Assembly (NCBI RefSeq): GCF_001039355.2
Contig: NW_019775508.1
Coordinates: 178,595 to 242,594 of the forward strand
Direction of reading: 5' to 3'
From: Lingula anatina
Taxonomy: Eukaryota; Brachiopoda; Lingulata; Lingulida; Lingulidae
DNA: 64,000 nucleotides
Positions 26,212 to 38,011 of the stretch are shown here, in pieces. The notes under the pieces were generated by a model. The model was not told the origin of the DNA. It did no database searches and saw nothing but the letters and a program-made list of their open reading frames with translations. Every line of letters starts with the position of its first letter. Position 1 is the stretch's first letter. The translations under genes were made by a program, and so were the position numbers.

Positions 26212-28977
26212 CTAGTCTGAGGGTCTGATCAATTTGAACAGTCTCCGCATCCGCACTAATGTAATCTTTGCTTCTGTCACGGGTCCTGGACTCCAGGTTA
26301 ACCTCCCTGGGGCCAGACCAACTTCGGCTATACAGCTTTCCACACAGGACAGCGCTTCCTTGCCGAGCTGAAATGAAAGGGCAAAAATAACGTTTTAACA
26401 TTAGTCATTCATGTCTTTCCTTTGTTTTTATCAACTGAATCAATTAATTACTCGTTAATTCCTGACTTTGAAACATGAAACACTCCTATTAGAATGAGAA
26501 TCGTCAGAAAGGACGCACGCTAAGAAACGGCGCGCTTTTAAATTCTTGGTGTTGTGCATTGGTATTCTTTTAAAATATGAACGATAACCACCGTAACTTA
26601 CCTCTATGACGTAACAATGAAAGTCGTACTTGCACTTGCGGAATATGTTCCATATGTGAAAAACATTAGTCTTCAGACACGACGCCACGCACTTAATGAA
26701 TTTCAAATCCACCTTTTTAATACCCGCAACTGCAAGCAAAGAACATCGATGTTTCTTTTATAGTCTACATCATATTATGACAACGTTTTTTTTTTCAGTT
26801 CACATAACAACCACGGAAGGAAGATGGACCCATTGGGTATTTTTGTTACTCGTGAAAGCCACTTTTTATTTCTCGAAATGCGTGAAACGTTCATATTATT
26901 CAGCGTGATCCGTGAAGCACCCCATTCCCGTGACTAGTGAATGCAGCTTTTTATTCCTCGCCCTTCGTCAAATGAAGTCACTATACTCGGTGATCCTCAA
27001 TGAGATATGAATAAAGTTTAAAATACTAAGATTTGATGGTTTTATTTCCCGTGAATTGTGACCCCCCCCCCCCCCCCCCCAATGGAACCCCTACAGGAAA
27101 GATTACTCATGTCTCATCTGTTTTATTAGTGAATCGCGCATTCAAATAATACCATAGGTCTACAGGCTCTGACCAGCCAAACCTACCAAGATCAATAATA
27201 TCTTCCCGCTGTGCCTCAACTTTTGGACCTAAAGTTTCATCGTCAGGGCGCCCTGTTTAAAGAAGAATTAAATAAAAATAAAAATGAAATAAGATTTGTT
27301 GAACAAACTATTAGGCCTACAATAGCACAAAAAGTCGCATGACTGAAACACTTGCAGAGCAGCAGAAACCTGCAAAAATAGTATTACTACTGGTACAAAT
27401 GTAGCACGCTTTTATAGTTAACTTGTTATTTATTTTATTTTATTAAAAATTTTAAGACGGATTGCGATAACTGCCCCTTTCATTTAAATAATAATGGAAG
27501 TGAAAATGAAATCGTCAATGTAAATTCATGATCATGATCTAAGCTACTGTCTTAACATTTTATTTATATTGTAGGTAATCAGGCACAGATGTACTCATTT
27601 TTAAGTCCATACATCCTGTTAGGTACTGTTCTTATTTAGTCTATATAATAAACTCTTTAATATAAACCTTTTGTTAACACAAGAGTGCAATTTATTCCTC
27701 ACTAGAATAAAAGCCAAGCGAATCATTTGGTTCGTCATTCTCAACACCTCTATTGCACTCGGATAAACAATCTCTGACTATTCCACCAATCTTCTGGGCC
27801 CAACAGCTGATGTTTTCTCTGCATTCACCCCATATGATGAAGATCTCAGGTAATGATTTGCCGAGGCATTGAAACATGCAGGGAAGGAAACTGTTCTCAT
27901 TGTTAAGTACTGTCTCTGAAACATGTGAGCGTGCGATATTTTACACATCTCAACTGACTTAATGATCTCTTTTTTTATACACTTTTTTTAAAGAAAAAGA
28001 AAAAATGGCACGTCCATACCAGTAATTTTTCGTCTTTAATTTTACTTTTGGTAAAACGGATAATCGGCTAAAAATTAAACAAATTGAAAAAGGGGCAATA
28101 ATATCGTATCTCACCGAGTTTTAATTCTTGTACTTCAGACATGTCTCTCTTTGACAAACATAAGAAAATGACTTTGCTCAAGTGATTTTCCAAACACTTC
28201 AAGTCTCTTCCGCATAGTTCTGCTGCTTTCTCGATTTCATTTTCCGAATTACCAAGACACGCAATAAGAAAAGATGAGTCACCTAAACGGCGGTTGTCTT
28301 TATCTATGTAAAATAAAACATCAAAAGAAAATCTTATTACAATTTTTAATGGGCCCAAAGTAAAATAAAACATCAAAAGGAAACTTATAACTTGTCTACC
28401 TACTAATTAACAAATCTGCTAAGACTGATACATGGGGGACCAAGGGGGCCGTGAACTGGTAACATGAATAATTTATCCCTTTTTTCAGCAATTATTCTTC
28501 TAATGCAGAAGAAAAAACTTTCAAACGACACGAAAAGGAAATAAGAAAAAAAACAACATTACTTTGCGCAAGAAATGAGTAACTTTTTGAGATAATTTCT
28601 AAGTACTTCTTATTTTTAAATCAACCGCTTGCCTCCATTCTTTTAAAAAAGGACACTCTGCTGTTTATCTTTTACCTTGAAGATTATCCATTTGTTGCTG
28701 CCGTGGGCCTCTTTGATGCTCCCAATGATTTGTATGCATGGGAAGTAGCGGCGAGCAAATGCAGAAATCTGAAGAAAACCGTGGATTGTTACAGATTATG
28801 TAAAACATTTTAACTTAAAGGAATAAAAAGGCATTAACCATACAGCCAATTTGAACTTTTTAAAAGGCTGATTATCTTTGTCAACGTGTTACTAAATAAA
28901 ATGTTTTCGCCTGCTCTAAGAGATAAGGATATACCTGTAAAGTGCAAAACTAAAACTGCTGAAGCCCAATGCATCAT
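26212..28977 (-). CDS. Secreted three-module cysteine protein (gene 3), copy E
   Basis: Not a gene I recognise. Seven exons, 28935-28977, 28676-28768, 28115-28303, 27703-27915, 27187-27252, 26602-26729 and 26212-26367, join to 295 residues. The start MMHWASAVLVLHFT looks like a short signal peptide. Module X (28115-28303) keeps four cysteines and lacks the first and sixth. Module Y (27703-27915) has the full C-x3-C-x14-C-x5-C-x11-C-x3-C. Module Z is split between the last two exons after its fourth Cys, and joining them restores exactly the same spacing. All introns are phase 1 except that last one (phase 0). The Y-exon donor is A|GTGAGG here and G|GTGAGG in the other copy. If that donor is not used, the frame stops 6 codons later. 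Secretion is inferred; function is unknown. Confidence 0.75.
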
Positions 28978-29070
28978 ACTGCCTCTAAAATTTGTTCTGA
29001 TCGCGTTAATGGCAGTCTGGTAAGTTTAAGGCGAAGAAGACCCTAGGCACTGCTTCGACGTTGCACGAGC

Positions 29071-29077
29071 TTACATA
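29071..29077 (-). promoter_or_regulatory. Weakened TATA-like box of gene 3, copy E
   Basis: Reads TATGTAA on the minus strand, about 95 nt upstream of the gene 3 ATG. The other copy has TATATAA at the same position (42381-42387). A TATA role is inferred from position only. Confidence 0.4.
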
Positions 29078-30799
29078 GGTCTATGCCCCTCCAACAGAGT
29101 GATGCCCTGTCATCCGCTCGTGATCTGCTGTCACTTTCCAATCACACAATCAAATGACTTAAGAAGAACAAAATTTGTTCCATTTTAGACCAACTTTACG
29201 TCCTCTTTCTCTTTCATAATACAGCGTCATATGTATGACAGGAGAAAAAAGGAAAAAAGGGGGCCGGATGGTGTACCCAACGACCAACTTTTAAGCTCTG
29301 AAGCGCACACCTCATTTATATCCTAATCAAAGTTCCGTGATACTACCATCCACATCGATTATAGCCTGTCTGTTAACATAGTCACCGTAAAGTGGAGAAA
29401 TATTTCAATCATTTGATACATTACGGAATAAATGTTTTTAATGACCATGTTCCATTTAAGTTGTTAATATGAAATATTTTACCGTTCACTGTAGAACTTT
29501 GTGATTGTATGTAGCCCAGGACAAGCTAGTAACCAGGGCGCTATTATACAGCTTTGATGAAACCGGACCCTGGATGTTTAAGGGAGAGAGGCAAGTCTGT
29601 TTTTGATCTCGGTTACCATTTAGTAGAGCAGTGCTATATTAATAAGTATTGGCGATGTTTACCATTCAGCAGGTGAGCATGAATGTAAAATCGTTCTCGT
29701 TACATTTAAATGATGTTGCGTTTAACAATAGTCGAGTTTACTTCATTCAGTTTTCACTGGTAGTAGTGATTTATATGCGATACCGGGAAACTAAGCTTGC
29801 TTTAAATGTATTTTTATTAATTCCTTTCGCTTATATTTTTAGTTTTGGCTTATGACTCATTATCTTAATTCATTTTGCAGTTAATACTGAATTAATGGAT
29901 GCAAATGCATTCTATATTGATTCACTTCATGCATGTTTTTTTTCTTTTTAAGACTAAGGAAAAAAGTTGTCAGTTTTATCAAGAGTCTTAACACAAAACC
30001 GACATGTGACATGTTTGTTCATTGCACTAGCAGATGAAATTGGATGCTGTGACTTTTCAAAATTTTAATATAATTTAAAAATAAAGGAACTAAAGATATA
30101 GCACGATAGTCTTGTCTTGCACTCGGTAACAGCGAGAACCGCGGGTGAATGTGGCCGTCTTTGTCCGTAGGCGTCCTCTTAACAGGAAAACAACAGTGCT
30201 ATACGAAAGGAAATAGAAAATGAAATTTAAAATATGTATTTTAAATATCACAAATGTCGATTTCCAAATCCTTTTTATTTACTTGTACAAGGCGCGTGTA
30301 CTTGGTTATTACGTTAATATTGAGTCCGTGTGTTCAGTGATACATGTATCAGATCTCTAGATAAAGGAGATAACGTATCGGATGTACAATCAAGAGAGAT
30401 AAGATCTTTTTATCAGATAATATATTGGAATCGCCACCAGGCTGACCGGCAGACTGGACGTCACATGACAGTTGCATTGGCATGTCCATGTACACACTTT
30501 ATACATTGTCTGTATATCAAAATTAAGGTAGTGAGACGATTTGAGCTACAGTTTTAATGCTGTCAACTAAAAGTTAAAAAATATCCCCTTAAACCGAAAT
30601 ATCGATAGCATATTTTGTCGCTTACTTTATTTTCCTCTTTACTTCACATTTCTAAAGATATATACATCAAGCGGGAATTAAATCTACATCGTTCATGTAA
30701 GAGTCTGTGAATTATGTTAAGAGTCACTGAATTTTCCCATCAATGTCATTCAGGCCGAAATGTACGAGGCTTTACTGCATTGTGATGTCTGTTAGAATT
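29078..30799. other. Spacer between gene 3 and gene 1, no gene recognised
   Basis: No module exon or other family was found on either strand. Short plus-strand frames here have no family features. Only the gene 3 promoter and the gene 1 3' flank are expected. Confidence 0.5.
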
Positions 30800-33700
30800 T
30801 CAAAGGTTCTGGCGCAGTTTACTCTCAGCATAAGCAGACTTCAACAGTCTTTGTGAGAGAGGGTAGCGCATCATAACAGAATAAGAAGGCAACCTGTTGT
30901 TCTCTAAAAAGGAAAATAAAATGCGATATAAGTGAATAAATTTCAGAAAATCACTTTCATGGTTGTGGCATGAAAGCACAGTGTGTATTTCTATGATATT
31001 AATTCGTCCACAAAATTTAAATACAAACACGTAGTAAAACAAATCTCCGTTTATTAGAATACATTCGTATATTACTTATAAATGATAAATTTTTAACATC
31101 GCAAGATCAAAATCCATCACTGGTCATACTCGTCGTTTATTTGAATATGATAATGCATACCTCCTGTTTGCTCGGCATAAGGGATACAGCTTCCGATACA
31201 TTTTACAATAGCTCCGCCAACTTTTCCCAACCAACATTTGGCGTCATGCCCACACGCCTGAACCCAGTCGGCTATCTCTGGGACTATACTTTTTAACAAA
31301 CACTTTCCCAAACATTCCACAAAAGGAGGGATGGCCTGTTCGTCAACGGTTGCCAATTGCGAAAAGACTTCAGCTAAAATAAACGCATAGGTGTAAGAGA
31401 GTTAACTTGGAGTATGCATATTATGCTCAAAAAGAATAATATATCTGTTCAAATTTTATTAAATCCAAAACATCAAATAGATCACTCCATTCAATTTTCC
31501 ATCAGCATACACAACTTTATTTCCATGAAAAACGGTAGCGTCATACCTTCGGTTTGTTCGGCATATGGAATACAGCTTCCGATACATTTTACAACAGCTC
31601 CGCCAACTTTTCCCAACCAACATTTGGCGTCCTGTCCGCACGCCTTCACCCAGTCGCCTATCTCGGGAACGATACTTTGTAGCAAACACTTTCCCAAACA
31701 TTTCACAATTGGAGGAATGTCTTGTTCTTCCAGAGTCACGTCTTCTACAACATTATTAATTCATAGTATCAAAATGTACGGAAATCAATACGTAAATAGA
31801 ATAAATATGTTAAGTATACGTCTTAAATACTCCTCATGATGTTTGGCGAACCTTGACAATTTCCAAATGAATAAGCCATTTCTCTCGCACAATTTGCAGC
31901 TTTGATATCTCAACCGTTTGAGCATATGCTCTGGAGAATGCTTTCATCTTCACATGAAAATAACCCATATATGTAAATGTCGTGTACGTCTTTAGATCTA
32001 ATAGATAGGTAGAAAGGGTAATTTTTTCAATTGATACATTCTAAATATCTGCAAACCTTCAGTCTGCTTGGCATAAGGGATGCAGCTTCCGATACATTTT
32101 ACGACAGCTCCGCCAACTTTTCCCAACCAACATTTGGCGTCATGTCCACATGCCTTAACCCAGTCGCCTATCTCGGGAACGATGCTTTGTAGCAAACACT
32201 TGCCCAAACATTTCACAATTGGAGGAATGTCTTGTTCGTCGACGGTTGCCAATTTCGAAAAGGCTTCAGCTAAAATAAATGCATAGGTGAAAGAGATTAA
32301 ACTTGGAGTATGCATATTATGTTCAAAAGGATCAATATATCTGTTCAACTTTTATTCAATCCAAAACATCAAATCATTTCATTCAATTTTCAATCAGCAT
32401 ACACAACTTTATTTCCATGAATTAAAATTGAAAAACGGTAGCGTCATACCTTCGGTTTGTTCGGCATATGGAATACAGCTTCCGATACATTTTACAACAG
32501 CTCCGCCAACTTTTCCCAACCAACATTTGGCGTCCTGTCCGCACGCCTTCACCCAGTCGCCTATCTCGGGAACGATACTTTGTAGCAAACACTTTCCCAA
32601 ACATTTCACAATTGGAGGAATGTCTTGTTCTTCCAGAGTCACGTCTTCTACAACATTATTAATTCATAGTATCAAAATGTACGGAAATCAATACGTATAC
32701 GTCTTAAATACTTCTCATGATGTTTGGACAAACCTTGACGATATGCAAAGGAATAAGCCATTTCTCGCGCACAATTTGCAGCATTGATATCTCAACCGTT
32801 TGATCATATGCTATGGAGAATGCTTTCATCTTCACATGAAAATAACCCATATATGTAAATGTCGTGTACGTCTTTAGATCTAATAGATAGGTAGAAAGGG
32901 TAATTTTTTCAATTGATACATTCTAAATATCTGCAAACCTTCAGTCTGCTTGGCATAAGGAATGCAGCTTCCGATACATTTTACGACAGCTCCGCCAACT
33001 TTTCCCAACCAACATTTGGCATCCTGCCCACAAGCCTTGACCCAGTCGCCTATCTCGGGAACGATACTTTGTAGCAAACACTTGCCCAAACATTTCACAA
33101 TTGGAGGAATGTCTTGTTCGTCGACGGTTGCCAATTTCGAAAAGGCTTCAACCACAACAAAAGATGTATGAAATTGTAGTTTGGGGTTAGCACGTAATTT
33201 TCAAATGGACTATTATGTTTGTCAAAAACTTTACTGAAATATAAATATCATTTTAAAATCAAATTGTAAATTGATAGTTAAACTTAAACATATATCCATT
33301 TTTATTAATTGGCGAAAAAAAAAAGGAAAAGAAAAAGAGAGAAAAAAAAAAAAAAAGAAAGACGACTATTACAAACCTTCTGTTTGCTCGGCGTAAGGGA
33401 TACAGCTTCCAATACATTTTACAACAGCTCCGCCAACTTTTCCCAGCCAACACTTAGCGTCATGTCCACATGCCTTAACCCAGTCGCCTATCTCTGGAAC
33501 TATACTTTTCAACAAGCATTTCCCCATACATTCCACAAAGGGAGGGATGGCTTGGTCTTCGACGGACACAAATTCTAAAAGTAATAAGCCAAGAACTTTA
33601 AATATTGATGCCACTGTAAATATCACAATGTTTAAACTTGTAAACTGATAGCTACATTCCAACATATACCTATTTTATTAAATGAAAAAAAAAAAAAAAA

Positions 33701-35305
33701 ACAGACGACTGTTTCAAACCTTCGGTTTGCTCGGCATAAGGGATACAGCTTCCAATACATTTTACGACAGCTCCGCCAACTTTTGCCAACCAACATTTGG
33801 CATCCTGCCCACAAGCCTTGACCCAGTCGCCTATCTCAGGAACGATACTTTGTAGCAAACACTTTCCCAAACATTTCACAAAGGGAGGGATGGCTTGCTC
33901 TTCAACGGTTGCCAATTTCGAAAAGACTTCAGCTAAAATAAAAGATGTATAGAACTGAAGCATGCCGTTAGCATGTAATTTCCAAAAGGACAATTATGTT
34001 TGTTACAATTTTTCTGAAATATCAATGTCATTGTTGATATCATTCATGTTCCAAATTGTAAATTGATAGCTAAACTACAACAAATATCATTTGATATATC
34101 CAATCGCCTAGAAAGAAAGAACAGGAAAGATAGAGAAAAATAAAGACAGATAACTGTTTCACACCTTCGGTTTGCTCGGCATAAGGGATACAGCTTCCGA
34201 TGCATTTTACGACAGCTCCACCAACTTTTCCCAACCAACATTTGGCGTCCTGGCCACACGCCTTAACCCAGTCGGCTATTTCTGGGACTATACTTTTTAA
34301 CAGACACTTCCCCAAACATTCCACAAAGGGAGGGATGGCTTCATCTGCGACGAACGCAGGTTCTAAAATAAGAAAAAACTTTTCCTGCTAGATATACACT
34401 TATCCAAACCATTAATCGTTTCAACATGCTAACCATTAGGGAATGGGTGGGGTTGTTAATCCATACGCACAATGATTAACTGCAAAGGGGCACTTTACAA
34501 TGGAACCAAACGGACTCGGCTTCTCACAGAATAAATAACTCACCTTCAGACATATCTAAAGAAGAAGTGGCAAGGCATTCTCCTACACATTTCAAAGCAG
34601 CTCCGCCAACTTTTTCCAGCCAACATTTTGCGTCTTTTCCACATTCCTTGACCCAACCTTCGACCTCTGTAACACTTTTTCCCAAGCATTTTGCCATACA
34701 TATCACGAACGATGAGGCGCCTTGGTCTAGACAAAATGAATTTTGAATGAGCAGAAAGTGTTGAAATTGTAAGGAACTTTTCAAAATAATGTTTTATTGT
34801 GTGTCTAACTAGATTAATACAGATTAAGCTGTAGGATTTTACCTTGATTGGCATGAGATTGAAATTCGCTGGCCATGTCAAGAAAAGGGTTGTATTCAAG
34901 ACTTTGGTCCATCTTTGGCATGTCCCCCAACGCAGCTCCTGGAAAGCGAAAATCGTAACTTATCATTATTTGCTATTTTTGGTGTTTCCTTTTTTCTCAA
35001 GATTGTTTGAGGATAGGAAAAATAATTGATTACAGATGTTTTAAACATGTTTCATTATAGTGAATGCCTTTTATAAAAGGTGCAAACCGTAAATTATTAT
35101 TGATTAGAAATACTTGCTTTTGATTAACATTGCAGATATTCAAAAAAAAAAAAAAAAAAAAAAAACCACCAACTCCCACAAACGATTACAAGTTTAGATA
35201 ACCTGTGAAAGAAAAAAACTGTACTTTTGCCAATTGAAAATTAACTGCCTCACCATGAGCCCCAATAAAAAGCGCCACCGAGCACAGAACTAATAGCATC
35301 GTCAT
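30800..35305 (-). CDS. Secreted nine-module cysteine protein (gene 1), copy E
   Basis: Not recognised as a described gene. Twelve exons join to 690 residues: signal exon 35254-35305 (MTMLLVLCSVALFIGAH), linker 34843-34938, module A 34544-34726, B 34165-34362, C 33720-33932, D 33377-33574, E 32939-33145, F 32450-32647, G 32057-32269, H 31547-31744, I 31161-31373, tail 30800-30903. All introns are phase 1, so any module exon can be lost or gained in frame. Each module has six Cys (C-x3-C-x14/15-C-x5-C-x11-C-x3-C) with conserved CW after Cys 4 and GGA before Cys 5. B-I are near-identical (CIGSCIPYA), whereas A resembles gene 2. The tail has RYPLSQRLLKSAY. I see no dibasic sites between modules. 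A secreted helical disulfide-rich repeat protein is inferred. Confidence 0.85.
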
Positions 35306-35377
35306 CACTGGTTTCTCACTTCAAATGGTTGAGAGACCGAACCTAAAACTGACGCTAATGGATTTACTAGCAACTCT

Positions 35378-35383
35378 TTATAC
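35378..35383 (-). promoter_or_regulatory. TATA box of gene 1, copy E
   Basis: TATAAA on the minus strand (within TGTATAAAGAG), about 73 nt upstream of the ATG. This leaves room for a short 5' UTR. It is conserved in the other copy at 49039-49044. Confidence 0.65.
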
Positions 35384-36467
35384 ACAATAGCCGCGCTGTC
35401 ACGTCACGCGACAACTGATACAAAGCATTATTTTGGGATGAATTTACGCAATTATTCTCATCTGGAGTGAGGCAATGGGGAACGTGCTATTGTCATGAGA
35501 CTGACCTTTGAATCTGCGTGACATGTGAGGCCATATTAATTAACGCCAGGGTATGGCGTTGTAAGCGCAGACATTGTCTTTATCTTATAGTTAATTTTCA
35601 CGGAACTATGAAAAATGATTATCATTAATAAATACGCACCAATCATTGTAGTAATTACTAATACGTTGCTACGTAAGATGTTCGCGCTTTAATGGTCCTC
35701 ACGAACCCCCTCCCCCCCCCCCCACCCCGGCATGCATTTCACCCTTGTGACAATCCAGAGCAATAATTGCGGTTAATTTGATAACGAATGGAAACTAAGC
35801 TTAGATACCGTTGATACCAGCTAGAGAATGATCAAACAGAGGGTACATGAGTACGATTGATGGAGGGAGAGGAGGGGTGGCATAGATGTTTGACAAATGA
35901 GAGACAACTATAAGATCTAGAAGTTATGGATGTTCTCAGGCATTCAGAGCAAACTTTATTATGAACGTATAAAAAAAAGAAAATAAGTAAAAGAAAACAA
36001 GAAATAGGTAAATTTTTAGCTTGATGTTGAAAGCCATTGGGTGCCGATGAAAGGGCACCTCTATTATAGATATAATAATACATCGCTCGTAAAAGCAATA
36101 GTTTATTTTTACTCTCTACATAGAGATGAGACAAAAATATGTGTATCTTTAGCACTGTGAACGTGCACACACACACACACACACACACACATTCTACCTA
36201 GTTGTTTGGAAACATCGTTATTTTGAATAATTATAAATCACCATGTGAGCTAAGGTAATTCATTTAACTAATTATATTGATACATAATACACTTGACATT
36301 CGTAACTTTTTGAAATTTTTGCAAGGAAATGAAATAAAACAGAGTGAGAAAGTTTGAGCAAGTCTTGACAATAAACTGAAGGTTTCATACGATACTGATG
36401 GTGAGCAACCAAGAATTTTTTTCTAACTGTAGCCTACATGCCGTACGCTTAAAATAAAATCCTTTAG
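35384..36467. other. Spacer upstream of gene 1, no gene recognised
   Basis: Contains poly-C near 35705-35722 and a (CA)n tract at 36166-36190 (longer in the other copy, ending at 49862). No exon is supported. Confidence 0.5.
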
Positions 36468-37040
36468 GCCCCTATTTCACACAGACCACGGACCCCACGA
36501 ATCGCCAGGAATTGACAAATTTCAGGATTCGTGAGGATTCGCGAGATTTTGCCAATTTTCTGGTCTAATTCGACACGCTCTACGATTCAGTTACGATACA
36601 GGTGCGATAGTGTTACGAAAATTCGTGGGATTCGGTTGGAATCGCACGAATATTGTCCAGAAATTCACTACGATTTTTTGGAATCGGGAGTTCGTGGCCA
36701 AAACTTTGAACAGCTCAAAATTTTTGCCACGAATTCCCGATTGATCAAGAATTGCAATAACTGACCACGATTATATACGAATCTGCTAAGAACTTCACGA
36801 ACTGATTACGAATCCTGAAATTTTCAATTCCTGGCGATTCCTGGGATTCGTGGTCTGTGTGAAATAGGGGCATCAAAGTTTTTGCCACCAATTCCTGTTG
36901 GTCAAGAAGTGCAAGAACTGACTACGAATAGATACGAATCTGTTAAGAACTTCACGAACTGATTACGATTCAACCACGAATCGTGAAATTTGTCAATTCA
37001 TGGCCATTCGTGGGATTCGTGGTCTGTGTGAAATAGGGGC
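36468..37040. mobile_element. MITE-like element with GCCCCTATTTCACAC termini, copy E
   Basis: The element starts GCCCCTATTTCACACAGACC and ends with its inverted complement. A second right terminus lies inside at 36848-36871, so a 404-bp unit is followed by a partial repeat of its right half. The interior is made of short ACGAAT/ATTCGT-rich segments on both strands, with no coding frame. TTTA flanks the left and right edges and could be a target duplication. It is a non-autonomous DNA element by structure. Confidence 0.65.
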
Positions 37041-37853
37041 TTTACTGTTAATTATCAAGACTTGCTCAAACTGTGTAACTTCATCTCCATACAAATGGAT
37101 TGACAATTTAAGATATTCTTGACATAATTATATATAAACAGTAAATAAGAAGGCATAGGCCTACGTTATGATGGACAAAACAGATCGAGATTGTATTTCT
37201 TCAAACAATTCTTCACGGAGATTACTAATAAAAAGTACATAGATTATCACAAATGAGTCTTTACAATATGTTTTAACATAATCATAATAGGCATACTACT
37301 ACGTTAATTTTGAAATATTTTCTTATGTCATTGTCAATCGCAAGTAAATTCATCTGGAATCAATCAATAAATATTCCGTGTTTCTATCATTTTTTCCACA
37401 TCATTCATTTCTATTATTGGCTCATTTCAATAGTGTGTTGGACACCCTTCTTTCACAAAATTACTTGTGTATCCTGTGGTCTCTTCCTCAATAAAATACT
37501 TTAGTATATGCGTGTGTCAATAACACAGGCACCAGTTCGCTTCATTTCATCAACTGTGCTTTTCACCTGGGCCCAACTACTGTACAAATCTTCTACCTTC
37601 TCCCTGAGTGTTATAATTCAGTACCTGTGGGAAAAGTAATCATTTTGCACTCGTCAATAACTGTTATCAAAATAGCACAGTTAAAATAATAAAACTTAAA
37701 GCTTTATACTACTTTTAAGTTTTTGATCACCACTGTTATATAATATATACAAAATCAAAACTCAGGTTTCGGCTAACAACGAATGTTAATCAAATATATC
37801 AAAATAAAAAAAAATACGTGCGCAGATTACATCTGGTATAACTAAGACTTAGA
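37041..37853. other. Spacer, no gene recognised
   Basis: AT-rich sequence between the MITE-like element and the gene 2 3' end. No exon is supported. Confidence 0.45.
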
Positions 37854-38004
37854 GTTCATTTCCACAGGCACCATCGGTCTACGTAGATCGATCCAACTCT
37901 GCGGTGATTATACAAGTACGTTGGAAACAAGAGGTGGCGTCATTCAGCTCTGATTGCACTCAGTGGATCAATCTACGTAGAGTGAAGGTGCTGTGGGAAT
38001 GAGC
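37854..38004. mobile_element. Fold-back element in the gene 2 3' flank, copy E
   Basis: The left arm 37854-37895 and right arm 37964-38004 are imperfect inverted repeats of about 41 bp sharing CTACGTAGAT and GATCCA. The right arm begins 7 bp beyond the gene 2 stop codon, so the element probably lies in the 3' UTR. The other copy (51511-51710) carries about 50 extra bases between the arms. Confidence 0.6.
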
Positions 38005-38011
38005 ACTTATT

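Noticed and set aside
28600-28812. Plus-strand terminal exon ending KTVDCYRLCKTF with a nearby AATAAA
   Set aside because: The four base differences between copies are all replacing in that frame. On the minus strand the same segment is a phase-1 exon of gene 3 with mostly silent differences.
31161-34362. CRISPR-like or satellite array
   Set aside because: The repeats are 198-213-bp coding exons with introns of unequal length and intact splice sites in an animal genome.
31414-34391. Recurrent plus-strand open frames over the module exons (HFTTAPPTFPNQHLASCP)
   Set aside because: They are antisense shadows of the minus-strand modules. They have no splice signals of their own, and the cysteine pattern and phase-1 junctions exist only on the minus strand.
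30800-35305. Assignment of the modules to saposins, defensins or known antimicrobial or venom peptides
   Set aside because: Loop lengths do not fit saposins, and no pattern known to me matches. No functional claim is supported.
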